From Myxococcus stipitatus (GTDB lineage Bacteria > Myxococcota > Myxococcia > Myxococcales > Myxococcaceae): DNA of 64,000 nucleotides. Every line of letters begins with the position of its first letter. The first letter of the stretch is position 1. A program made the position numbers and the translations under genes. The stretch is from contig NZ_JAKCFI010000002.1 in assembly GCF_021412625.1 (NCBI RefSeq), forward strand, positions 1,054,001 to 1,118,000, written 5' to 3'. Below, piece after piece: positions 16,224-24,511 of the stretch. Under the pieces are notes generated by a model, which was not told where the DNA came from, did no database searches, and saw nothing but the letters and a program-made list of their open reading frames with translations.

Positions 16224-17969
16224 ATGCGAACGCGTTGGCAGCTCCTGCTCACCGGCTCCCTGGCCCTGGCGATGGGCTGTGGGGGTGAGCCAGGCGACCC
16301 TCCCCCCCAGGACCCGGGATGTCTGACGGACGATGACTCGGGATGTGGGGGCGGCCCCTCCGTGGAGTGTCTGGGGGAGCGGCCCGCCACCGGGGGGGAC
16401 CCGGCCATGGGGTTCGTGGTGGACGCGGCGGCGCCCGCGGTCATGAACATCCACCCCTGCTCGGGCGCGGTCGGCGTGGACGCCTCCTCGAGGATCCGCG
16501 TCGCGTTCTCGAAGGACGTGGACGTCGCGTCGCTGACCACGTCGACCTTCGTCGTGTCGAAGGGGGGGCAGCGGGTGGTGGGGGCGCTCACGCTCCAGGG
16601 GACGATCGCCACCTTCCAGCCGATGGAGAAGTTCACCCTGGGCCAGTCGTACGAGGTGCTCGTCACGACGGGCGTGCGCGGGGTCGACGGCAAGCCGCTG
16701 GTCTCCGAGTACAGCTGGACCTTCACCGTGCGCGAGGGCCTCTGGGCGGCGCCCATCCGGCTGGAGGCGGATGATCGCGGCAGCGCCTACGACGCGCAGA
16801 TGGTGGCGGACGGGCAGGGCAACGTCCTGGCGGCGTGGCTGCAGTTCGACGGCACTCACACCAATCTCTACGCGCGGCGCTACAACGTCACCACGGGGTG
16901 GGAGGCGGGCAACCGCGTCGTCAGCGAGGAGCGCGGGAGCGCGAGCCGGTTCGCGCTCGCGATGAATGCCCGAGGCGAGGCGATCGCCCTCTGGACCCAG
17001 TGGTACCAGTCGCTGAGCCGCCTCTGGACGAGCTTCTCCTCGTCCACCACGCCCTGGACGGCGCCCTCGGTCGTCGAGCCCCAGGCCAGCCAGGTCCTCT
17101 CGCCGGCGGTGGCCATCGACCGCAACGGCAATGGCATGGCCATCTGGCTGCATGGCAGCGAGCCCGCGCACCTGTGGGGAGGCCAGTACCTCAACACGGT
17201 GGGCTGGGTGGACATGCGCACCCTGTCGTCGCTCGACATGGGCGGGAGCGAGGAGCCGCAGGTCGCGACGGATGGCTTCGGCAACGTCACGGTGGTGTGG
17301 CTGCAGCGGGATGGGGCGCAGAAGGCGCTCTGGATGCGGCGCTTCGCGCCCGACATCGGGTGGGGCGAGGTGCACCGGTTGAAGCCCGCGGAGTCGCTCG
17401 ACGCCGTCTCGCCGCGGCTGGCCGTCGACGCCAACGGCGGCGCCATGGTGGTCTGGCAGTCCCGCCAGACGCCCCAGCGCGTCTACTCCGTCCGCTACGT
17501 CCCCGGCGTGGGCTGGGAGGCGGTCCGGCAGGTGGCCCAACTGGACGTGGGGCAGATCTCCGCGCTGGCCATCGCGGGCGAGCCGGGGGGACGGGTGACG
17601 GCGGTGTGGTCCCAGGGCGACGAGACGCGAGGCAGCATCTGGGCCGCCCGCTACGAGGTCGCCGGCGGCTGGGGCGCCGCCGCGCGCCTGAGCCCGACCG
17701 ACGTCGAGCGCTCCCAGGAGCCCGCCGTCGCCATGGATGGCAATGGCAACGCCGTGGCCGCGTGGTTCCAGATCCACGGCACCACGACCCAGCTGTGGGC
17801 CGCGCGCTCCGCGTCCGGCGGGGGCGGTTGGGGAACGCTGACGCGCGTGGATTCCAGCGGCAACGCCATCACCCCGAAGGTCGTCATGGACAGCAGCGGC
17901 CGAGCCACGATCATCTGGTCCCAGTACGCCGGCAATCACTTCGACCTGTGGACCAGTCGTTTCGAATAG
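16224..17969 (+). CDS. Lipoprotein with Ig-like domain and about eight propeller-type repeats
   Basis: 581 residues from the ATG at 16224, which puts a lipobox (LALAMGC) at the right place; the in-frame ATG at 16188 would lengthen the signal oddly. After a Cys-rich linker, residues about 75-170 form a bacterial Ig-like (SbsA/Big_5-type) domain (VDASSRIRVAFSKDVD, SYEVLVTTGVRG). Then come about eight repeats of some 50 residues with the core AVAxDxxGNAxAxW, a hydrophobic strand, and a closing GW (for example AVAIDRNGNGMAIW, QVATDGFGNVTVVW, AVAMDGNGNAVAAW). This pattern fits a beta-propeller. Surface binding is likely, ligand unknown. The M4 protease gene starts 26 bases later. Confidence 0.75.
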   Translation: MRTRWQLLLTGSLALAMGCGGEPGDPPPQDPGCLTDDDSGCGGGPSVECLGERPATGGDPAMGFVVDAAAPAVMNIHPCSGAVGVDASSRIRVAFSKDVDVASLTTSTFVVSKGGQRVVGALTLQGTIATFQPMEKFTLGQSYEVLVTTGVRGVDGKPLVSEYSWTFTVREGLWAAPIRLEADDRGSAYDAQMVADGQGNVLAAWLQFDGTHTNLYARRYNVTTGWEAGNRVVSEERGSASRFALAMNARGEAIALWTQWYQSLSRLWTSFSSSTTPWTAPSVVEPQASQVLSPAVAIDRNGNGMAIWLHGSEPAHLWGGQYLNTVGWVDMRTLSSLDMGGSEEPQVATDGFGNVTVVWLQRDGAQKALWMRRFAPDIGWGEVHRLKPAESLDAVSPRLAVDANGGAMVVWQSRQTPQRVYSVRYVPGVGWEAVRQVAQLDVGQISALAIAGEPGGRVTAVWSQGDETRGSIWAARYEVAGGWGAAARLSPTDVERSQEPAVAMDGNGNAVAAWFQIHGTTTQLWAARSASGGGGWGTLTRVDSSGNAITPKVVMDSSGRATIIWSQYAGNHFDLWTSRFE

Positions 17970-17995
17970 CGCCCGCTCCTGGAATCCCAAACCTC

Positions 17996-20224
17996 ATGAA
18001 ACTCCCCTGGTCCATGAACAACTCCTGGATGCGAAGCCTCGTGGTGGTCGTGTCGTCGGTGGTCGCGACCGCGTGTCACGAGCCTGGTGCCGCGCCCGAC
18101 GAAGACGTCGTCGAGCCCCAGCCGACGACGGACGCCGACGTGACGGAGGCGCTGCGCCGTCTCCCCGACGCCCATGTCCTGGGCGTGGGGGCGGCGGGGA
18201 CTCCCAACTTCGTGCGCGGCGACCTGGGGAAGCTGGAAGGGGCGCTCGAGGATCGCTCCACGCTGGAGCGGATCGCCCCGGTGTTCCGGCTCACGCCCCA
18301 GGACCTCGAGGTCACGCGGGTGACGTCGGACGAGCTGGGCTTCCGCCACGTCTACTATTCACAGACGAAGAACCGCCTCCCGGTGGTGGGGGGCGAGCTG
18401 GCGGTGCACGTCAACGCGGAGGGGGTCATCTACGCGGCCCACGGCACCGCCCGCGACGGCGTCCAACTGCCCGTCGCCCCGCTCGTGCCGGCGGAGGGCG
18501 CGGAGCGGGCCGTCCGGGACGATTCGCAGGACATCTCCTCCGTCGAGGTGGGGCCCGCGCGTCTGGTGTACCTCCACGCGTTGGATGGGCGGATGGTGCT
18601 GACGTGGGAGCAGGCGGTGATGGGCCTGCGAGGGCAGGACCCGGTCCATGACGTGGTGTACGTGGACGCCCAGAGCGGCGCGGTGGTGGAGCGCCATCCG
18701 CGCATCCACTCGGCGCGGTCGCGGAAGATCCACGACCTGGCCCACGGCACGACGCTGCCCGGCGCCGTGGCCCGGAACGAGGGGGCGCCGAGCGTCGCGG
18801 ACCCGGTGGTCAACCAGAACTACGACCGGCTGGGGGACACCTACGATTGCTACAAGACGCTCTTCAACTGGGACTCCTTCGACAACCAGGGCTCGACGTT
18901 GATCAGCAGCGTCCACTACGGGGAGAACTACGCGAACGCGTTCTGGAATGGCATCCAGATGGTGTTCGGCGACGGGGATGGGGTCCGCTCGGCCAACATG
19001 ACGCAGTCGCTGGACATCACGGCCCACGAGCTGACCCACGCCGTCATCCAGCGCACGGCGAACCTGGTCTATGCCGGGGAGCCGGGGGGCTTGAACGAGT
19101 CCATCGCGGACATCTTTGGCAACGTCTGTGAGTCCTTCCGCGAGGGCGCGGTGACGAGCAAGACGTGGATGGTGGGGGAGGACGTCTGGTCTCCGGCCAT
19201 CCCCGGCGATGCGCTGCGCTACATGAACGACCCCCGGCAGGACGGGGTGTCGATCGACCATTACCTCGACTACAACACGGGGATGGATGTGCATTTCAGT
19301 TCGGGCATCCCGAACCTGGCCTTCCATCTCCTCGTGCAGGGGGGCACCCATCCCCGGGGTCGCTCGACGGTGTCGGTGCCTGGGATTGGGCTCCCCAAGG
19401 CGCGGTACATCTGGTTCCGCGCGCTGACCTTGTACATGACGGCGGGCACGGACTTCCTGGGCGCGCGGAACGCCACCCGGCAGGCCGCGGCGGACGTCCT
19501 CCCGTCCTCGGACGTGGACGCGGTGGAGCGCTCCTGGCGCGCGGTGGGCGTGCCGCCGGTCACCCCGCTGCCCGCCAACGTCCTCGCCCTGAGCAACGGC
19601 ATCCCGGTGGCGAATCTCTCCGGGGCCACGGGCAACAAGCAGTTCTTCTCCCTGGAGGTCCCGGCCGACGAGCCCGAGCTCGTGTTCGAGCTTTCGGGTG
19701 GGGCGGGCGACGCGGACATGTACGTCAAGTTCGGCGCCACGCCGGGCCTCAGCCAGAACGAGTGCCGGGCCTCGCTCGCGGGCACGTCGGAGACGTGCCG
19801 CATCACCAACCCGGTTCCGGGCACGTGGTACGTCCTGGTGCACGCGCACACGGGCTACTCGGGCGTCACCCTCCGTGGGGCCTACTCGAATCCGCCGGAG
19901 CTCGCTGCCCCGCTCACGAACGGGGTGCCGCTGCCGAACCTCTCGGGCGCGGCGGGTTCTAAGGCGTACTGGAAGATGTGGGTCCCCGCCGGGCAGGCCC
20001 GCGTCACGTTCTCGCTGAGTGGCGCGGCGGGAGTCTCCGGGGATGCGGACCTGTATGTGCGCCGAGGCGCCGCGCCGACGCTGACCACCTTCGATTGTGC
20101 CCCTCGCCTCCAGGGCAATTCGGAGACCTGCACCATCAACAACCCGGCCGAGGGCGAGTACTACGTGATGGTCCACGGGTACGTCGGGTACTCGGTCCTC
20201 ACGTTGAGTGGCCAGTATCCGTGA
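17996..20224 (+). CDS. Secreted M4-family (thermolysin-like) metalloprotease with two PPC domains
   Basis: 742 residues. A lipoprotein-type signal (SSVVATAC) is followed by an FTP/PepSY-type propeptide (about 60-240), which inhibits the enzyme until cleaved. The peptidase M4 domain (about 250-520) has the zinc motif HELTH (H344, H348) and the third ligand E368 in GGLNES, exactly the spacing of thermolysin, plus DVHFSSGIPN as the catalytic-His region. Two PPC domains (about 530-630 and 645-742; GDADMYVKFG, GDADLYVRRG) end the protein and are usually removed after secretion. It degrades external protein, fitting predation or nutrient capture. It is probably co-transcribed with the repeat lipoprotein. 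Confidence 0.92.
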   Translation: MKLPWSMNNSWMRSLVVVVSSVVATACHEPGAAPDEDVVEPQPTTDADVTEALRRLPDAHVLGVGAAGTPNFVRGDLGKLEGALEDRSTLERIAPVFRLTPQDLEVTRVTSDELGFRHVYYSQTKNRLPVVGGELAVHVNAEGVIYAAHGTARDGVQLPVAPLVPAEGAERAVRDDSQDISSVEVGPARLVYLHALDGRMVLTWEQAVMGLRGQDPVHDVVYVDAQSGAVVERHPRIHSARSRKIHDLAHGTTLPGAVARNEGAPSVADPVVNQNYDRLGDTYDCYKTLFNWDSFDNQGSTLISSVHYGENYANAFWNGIQMVFGDGDGVRSANMTQSLDITAHELTHAVIQRTANLVYAGEPGGLNESIADIFGNVCESFREGAVTSKTWMVGEDVWSPAIPGDALRYMNDPRQDGVSIDHYLDYNTGMDVHFSSGIPNLAFHLLVQGGTHPRGRSTVSVPGIGLPKARYIWFRALTLYMTAGTDFLGARNATRQAAADVLPSSDVDAVERSWRAVGVPPVTPLPANVLALSNGIPVANLSGATGNKQFFSLEVPADEPELVFELSGGAGDADMYVKFGATPGLSQNECRASLAGTSETCRITNPVPGTWYVLVHAHTGYSGVTLRGAYSNPPELAAPLTNGVPLPNLSGAAGSKAYWKMWVPAGQARVTFSLSGAAGVSGDADLYVRRGAAPTLTTFDCAPRLQGNSETCTINNPAEGEYYVMVHGYVGYSVLTLSGQYP

Positions 20225-20284
20225 CGGTTCCCGACATGGGGCTGGGCGGGTCGTGGAGAGGACTCGCCCCTGAATCGAGGCGCG

Positions 20285-20301
20285 CGGGCCGCCAGGGCCC
20301 G
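20285..20301. terminator. Small hairpin between convergent genes
   Basis: CGGGCC (20285-20290) pairs with GGCCCG (20296-20301) across a 5-base loop in the 88 bases between the M4 protease and the convergent lipoprotein gene. It is weak evidence for a terminator because there is no T-tract. Confidence 0.3.
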
Positions 20302-20312
20302 GCGTGGGGGGC

Positions 20313-21326
20313 TCAGGGCTCGCGAACGCAGTCGTTCGTCACGGGCACGGGCGCTCCGTGGGCGATGACCTCGAAGTCCTCCACGCGGAGGGCCGAGAGG
20401 TCCCGGGGTCGCAGGCCCACCTGGGACCACTTGTGCTGGGTGAAGCGGTCGCCCTGCGCCGTGAGCGCGATGTTGCCGCCGTCCGCGTGGAACATGCCGT
20501 AGCGCTGAAGCGCCCGGGCGACCACGCGCGCCGCGTCGTTGGGCAGGGATTCCAGCGGGAAGTCGCGCCGCAGGCGCAGGTGCACGCCGTAGGGGGGATG
20601 GTTGTCGCCGCCCGTGGTGTTGGTGCCGTGCGTGGCTGGCGCCACATAGGCGCGGCGTCGGATGCAGTCGTTCGGCAGGATGAACCGGATGGCGTGCTTG
20701 ATTTCGCCGGCGGCGATTTCATCCGCGGTGAAGAGCAGCGGTGCGATGGGGAATCCCGCCGCGTCCGCGCTGGTGCACTGCTCTCCGCGGCCCTCCATGC
20801 CGTAGACGCGTGTCAGGTCCCACACCGCGAGGCAGCCCCCGGTGAAGGCGTTGCCCTGGATGTCCGCCCGCCACATCTCGTAGAGCGACGTGCCCCGCAC
20901 CACGAGGAGGTGGCAGTCGCCGTCGGTGGTGCACGCATAGCCGTCCTCGCCCTCGAGCGCTCCGCCAGCCGGCACCGGGACCTGCACGTGGTCGCAGTCG
21001 GGTGAATAGAACTCACCGTCCCTGGGCTGGAACGCGCGCATGGGCGCGGAGCCATCGTCGTGGAGGACGTTGAACGAGAAGTCGATCTGGAAGACGTTGC
21101 CGTTGCCCCAGCCGCCCGAGTCGCGCAGCGCAGAGATCCAGGCGCGCGACTCCGGGGCCACCGGCGCGGAGGAGACATCCTGGTACCAGATGGCCTCGTC
21201 CGGGAAGTGGCGGCCGCCCAGGTCGACGCCGCTGCCCGGGGTGCCGCCATCCGGTGGTTTCGTCCCGTCATCCTCACTGCACCCGGCCAGCGCCAGCGCG
21301 ACCGTGATTGCCCAGGCCTTCCGCAT
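20313..21326 (-). CDS. Lipoprotein of unknown function
   Basis: 337 residues with a clear lipoprotein signal (TVALALAGC) followed by an acidic, Gly/Pro-rich linker. The body (about 40-337) is rich in Trp, Tyr and Gly and contains IWYQDVSSAPVAPESRAWISAL, GGWGNGNVFQIDFSFNVL, GDCHLLVVRGTSLYEMW and FTADEIAAGEIKHAIRFILPN, with Cys pairs that could form disulfides. Secreted proteins with the last two motifs occur in several soil bacteria and fungi, but I cannot name a function. It is a single gene, convergent with the M4 protease. An outer-membrane or periplasmic location is inferred from the signal. Confidence 0.7.
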   Translation of the reverse strand: MRKAWAITVALALAGCSEDDGTKPPDGGTPGSGVDLGGRHFPDEAIWYQDVSSAPVAPESRAWISALRDSGGWGNGNVFQIDFSFNVLHDDGSAPMRAFQPRDGEFYSPDCDHVQVPVPAGGALEGEDGYACTTDGDCHLLVVRGTSLYEMWRADIQGNAFTGGCLAVWDLTRVYGMEGRGEQCTSADAAGFPIAPLLFTADEIAAGEIKHAIRFILPNDCIRRRAYVAPATHGTNTTGGDNHPPYGVHLRLRRDFPLESLPNDAARVVARALQRYGMFHADGGNIALTAQGDRFTQHKWSQVGLRPRDLSALRVEDFEVIAHGAPVPVTNDCVREP

Positions 21327-21396
21327 GTGGACCTCGAAGAAGCGCTTCCGTTTCCCCGAAGCCTAGGCCCGCTGACGGAGGTCAGGGTAGCCGTCC

Positions 21397-22725
21397 TCAC
21401 CCCCGCTGGCCGTTGGCCGCCGCCTTCGACGCGGGGGCGCCGGGCAGGCCCGGGGCCTCTTCGACCACGCGCTCCAGGGCCTTGAGGCCCTTGCGCTGAC
21501 CCACGGCCACCACCGTGAGGTTCTCGCGGCGGAAGTAGCGACGCGCCACCTCGCGCACGCGCGCGGCGGACTGCGCGTCCACCAGGTCCGCCCGGTGACT
21601 GAACGTCTCCGGGAGCCGGAACAGCTCCGTGCCGCCGAACCACCCGGCCAGGTCGCTCGGCGAGTCCTGCGAGAACTCCAACTGCATGCGGTGGCGGCGC
21701 TTGGCGCGGCCCAGCTCCTCCTCGCCAATCTCCTCGTCGCACAGCGCGGCCAGCACGCGGAGGGCCTCCGTCACCACCTGCGACGCCTTCTCCGGAGCAC
21801 TGGCGGCCTCGAACTCGAAGATGCCGGCGTCGTGGTACGTGTCCAACGCCGCGCTGACGGAGTACGCCAGCCCGCGCTTCTCCACGATTTCGAACGGCAG
21901 CCGCGACGACAACCCGTCGTCCAGCACCCGGCGGATGAGCTGCAACGCGGCGTGGTCGTCGTGCTGCTCGGGCACCGTGCGGAAGCTCAGCCGGAACTCC
22001 GTCTGCGACTCGTCATGCGGCACGAAGTGCAGCCGGGGGCCCGTCAGCGCGTCTGGCGGAGGCGCCTCCGTGCTCGCGGGGCCCCGGGGCAGCCGGGCGA
22101 AGGCGCGCTCGGTCAACTCCAGCACCTCGTCGCGGCGCACGCGGCCGGCGGCGGTGACCACCAGATTGCCGGTGACGTAGTGCCTCGCGAAGTGCTCCAA
22201 CACCTGCGCGTGCGCCAGCGTGGTGACGGACTCGCGCGTGCCGGCGATCTTCAGGGCCAGCGGATGGTCCGGGAAGAGCAGGCGCTTGGACAGGTTGTCC
22301 AGGTCGATGTCCCGCCCCTTGTCGTCCACCTCGTCCAGCATCTCCTCAAGGATGATCTGCCGCTCCACCTCCATGTCCGTCAGCCGGGGGCGGGTGAGCA
22401 TGTCGCCGAGGATGTCCAGGCCCACGCGCAGGTGCGCGGGGTGCAGGGGCGTGTAGTAGAAGCCCTGGTCCCGGGTGGTGACGCCGTTGAGGTTGCCGCC
22501 CACCTCCTCCACGGCGGCGTTCATCCGCACCGTGTCCGGCCAGCCCTCGCTGCCCCGGAAGAACAGGTGCTCCAGGAAGTGGCTGACGCCGTTGTTGGCG
22601 GGCGTCTCGTGGCGGCTGCCCGTGCGGACGTAGATGGCGAGCAGGGCGGTGTGGAGGTGGGGCGTCTCGACGGTGACGACGCGCAGCCCGCTGGGCAGCA
22701 CGTCCCGGTACGATGTGAAGCTCAT
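21397..22725 (-). CDS. M16-family zinc metallopeptidase
   Basis: 442 residues, the normal size of a single-chain M16 subunit. The inverted zinc motif HFLEH is at residues 49-53, with E128/E129 in ERQIILEEML as the expected third ligand. The middle and C-terminal M16 domains follow, with RGLAYSVSA, the conserved substrate-loop motif of active members. The start overlaps the stop of the histidine kinase gene by 4 bases (ATGA), so the two are co-translated. There is no signal peptide, so it probably works in the cytoplasm on peptides or misfolded segments. Coupling to a kinase is uncommon and might mean that it processes a signalling partner. Confidence 0.9.
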   Translation of the reverse strand: MSFTSYRDVLPSGLRVVTVETPHLHTALLAIYVRTGSRHETPANNGVSHFLEHLFFRGSEGWPDTVRMNAAVEEVGGNLNGVTTRDQGFYYTPLHPAHLRVGLDILGDMLTRPRLTDMEVERQIILEEMLDEVDDKGRDIDLDNLSKRLLFPDHPLALKIAGTRESVTTLAHAQVLEHFARHYVTGNLVVTAAGRVRRDEVLELTERAFARLPRGPASTEAPPPDALTGPRLHFVPHDESQTEFRLSFRTVPEQHDDHAALQLIRRVLDDGLSSRLPFEIVEKRGLAYSVSAALDTYHDAGIFEFEAASAPEKASQVVTEALRVLAALCDEEIGEEELGRAKRRHRMQLEFSQDSPSDLAGWFGGTELFRLPETFSHRADLVDAQSAARVREVARRYFRRENLTVVAVGQRKGLKALERVVEEAPGLPGAPASKAAANGQRG

Positions 22726-24266
22726 GCGCGGGGAAGCCTTAACACGAAGGCCGTCCCCTGGCCGGGAATACTCTGGCAGGAGAGCGAGCCCCCATGGGCC
22801 TGGAGGATCTGCTGGCTCACCGCGAGTCCCAGGCCGGTTCCGCCCTCCTTGGTGGTGAAGAAGGGCTCGAACAGGTGCTCGCGCACCTCGTCCGTCATGC
22901 CCTGGCCGGTGTCGCGCACCGTCACCTCCACGTCCTGCTCCAGGGGGCGGGTGGCGATGGTGAGCTGCCCGCCGTGGGGCATGGCCTCGCGGCTGTTGCG
23001 CAGCAGGTTGAGGAACACCTGGCGCAGCTGGCCCTCGTCCGCGAGCACCGGCGGCGTGGCGGGGGAGAACTGGCGCACCACCTCCACGCCCGCGCGCTCC
23101 AGCTCCTCGCGGGTGAAGTCGAGCACGCCGTCCAGCACCGCCGTGACGTCGCGCGGGTCCAGGTCCGGCCGCTGCGGGCGGGCCATGCGCAGGTACTGCT
23201 CGGTGACGTCCGCCAGCCGGTCCACCTCGTGGGTGACGGCGGACAACAGGTGTGTCACCTCCCGGGCGTCCTCGGGGGCGTCGAACCGGGCGCGCTCCAC
23301 GGCGTCCTGGAGCAGCTCCACGTTGAGGCCGATGGAGGACAGGGGGTTGCGCACCTCGTGGACGATCTGCGCGGAGATGCGGCCCACGGCGGCCAGCTGC
23401 TCGGCGCGCATCAGCGCCTCCGCCTGCGCCTTGAGCTGGGCCTCGCGCGCCTGGAGCGAGCGGGCCATCTTGTCGAACTCGCGCGCCAGCACCGCCACCT
23501 CGTCGTCGCCGCGCACCCCCAGCTGGGCGGTGTAGTCGCCCCGGCCGATGCGTGAGACGCCCTCGATGAGCGTGCGCACCGGGCGCAGCGTGCGCGCGCT
23601 CCACGCCGTGGCGCCCAGCCCCAGCAGGATGGCGGCGACCGACAGGCTGATGATGGCCAGCCCCGTCTGCCGCTCGCGCTCCTCGGCGCCGTCCACGCGC
23701 TCCCGGATGCGGTTGGACAGCGCCAGCCTCAACAGGCGCAGCTCCCGCCCGATGGCGTCCTCCATGGTCAGCACGTCCGCGGTGGCGCGGTCCACCTCCA
23801 GCTTGTCCGGCGCCTGCGTGCTCAGCGCGGAGAAGACGCTCTCCGCCGCGCGGCCATACTCCTGGTAGCGCGCGTCCAGCTCCACCATGCGCGTCTCCAG
23901 CTCGCGGATGAAGGGCACCTCGCTCTCCGGGGCCTCGGCGCGGACCTCCTCGGCGCGCTTGCGCGCGTTGGCCAGCCGCTGCGTCATCAGCGTGGTGGGG
24001 ACGTAGATGCGCGCCAGCCGGATGATGGCGCGGCGGGTCTCCGGGCTGTCCTCCTCCAGCACGCGCGCCGTGTTCTTCTGCTGGTTGGCGTGGTTCGTCT
24101 CCATCTCCGCCGCGTCCTGGGAGAGCTGGAGGTAGCCCTGGCTGACGAGCCGTATCTCCAGCCGGTTGCGGTGCAGCTCCGCCACGCTGAACAGCGACAC
24201 CAGGCCGAAGGTGACGAGCACCACCGCGTAGCCGAGGAAGATGCGGGTGGCGAGGGAGAGCTTCAT
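22722..24266 (-). CDS. Sensor histidine kinase (membrane sensor - HAMP - HisKA - HATPase)
   Basis: 514 residues. A first membrane segment (about 8-28), a largely helical sensor region of about 170 residues, a second membrane segment (about 203-222), a HAMP linker (about 223-275), a HisKA domain with phosphorylated His H303 in QIVHEVRNPLSS, and a complete ATPase with LRQVFLNLLRNSREAM (N box), DTGQGM (G1), FTTKEGGTGLGL (F and G2). It detects an unknown envelope signal and phosphorylates a response regulator. No regulator gene is adjacent. It is followed in the same operon by an M16 peptidase and is divergent from a beta-lactamase-like gene. Confidence 0.93.
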   Translation of the reverse strand: MKLSLATRIFLGYAVVLVTFGLVSLFSVAELHRNRLEIRLVSQGYLQLSQDAAEMETNHANQQKNTARVLEEDSPETRRAIIRLARIYVPTTLMTQRLANARKRAEEVRAEAPESEVPFIRELETRMVELDARYQEYGRAAESVFSALSTQAPDKLEVDRATADVLTMEDAIGRELRLLRLALSNRIRERVDGAEERERQTGLAIISLSVAAILLGLGATAWSARTLRPVRTLIEGVSRIGRGDYTAQLGVRGDDEVAVLAREFDKMARSLQAREAQLKAQAEALMRAEQLAAVGRISAQIVHEVRNPLSSIGLNVELLQDAVERARFDAPEDAREVTHLLSAVTHEVDRLADVTEQYLRMARPQRPDLDPRDVTAVLDGVLDFTREELERAGVEVVRQFSPATPPVLADEGQLRQVFLNLLRNSREAMPHGGQLTIATRPLEQDVEVTVRDTGQGMTDEVREHLFEPFFTTKEGGTGLGLAVSQQILQAHGGSLSCQSIPGQGTAFVLRLPRA

Positions 24267-24511
24267 GCGCGAGGGGGCCGCCAGTCGTCCGGAACGCCAT
24301 CGCTACGCGCACCGGAGGCCGCGCGCAAGCAAAGCCGTCCTCTCGCCGGCCCCCCCGCGGGGGAGCCAGCCATCCAGGCCTGGGGGTCCATGGTCCCCAG
24401 GATAGTCCGCCGGGGCTGCACGGACTGCAACCCAGATGCAATCACGGCCCGGCCCGCGCGTAGACGGTGCGCGGCGAACCTCCGGCGCCCCCACCAAGGA
24501 CCCCTCCCTCC

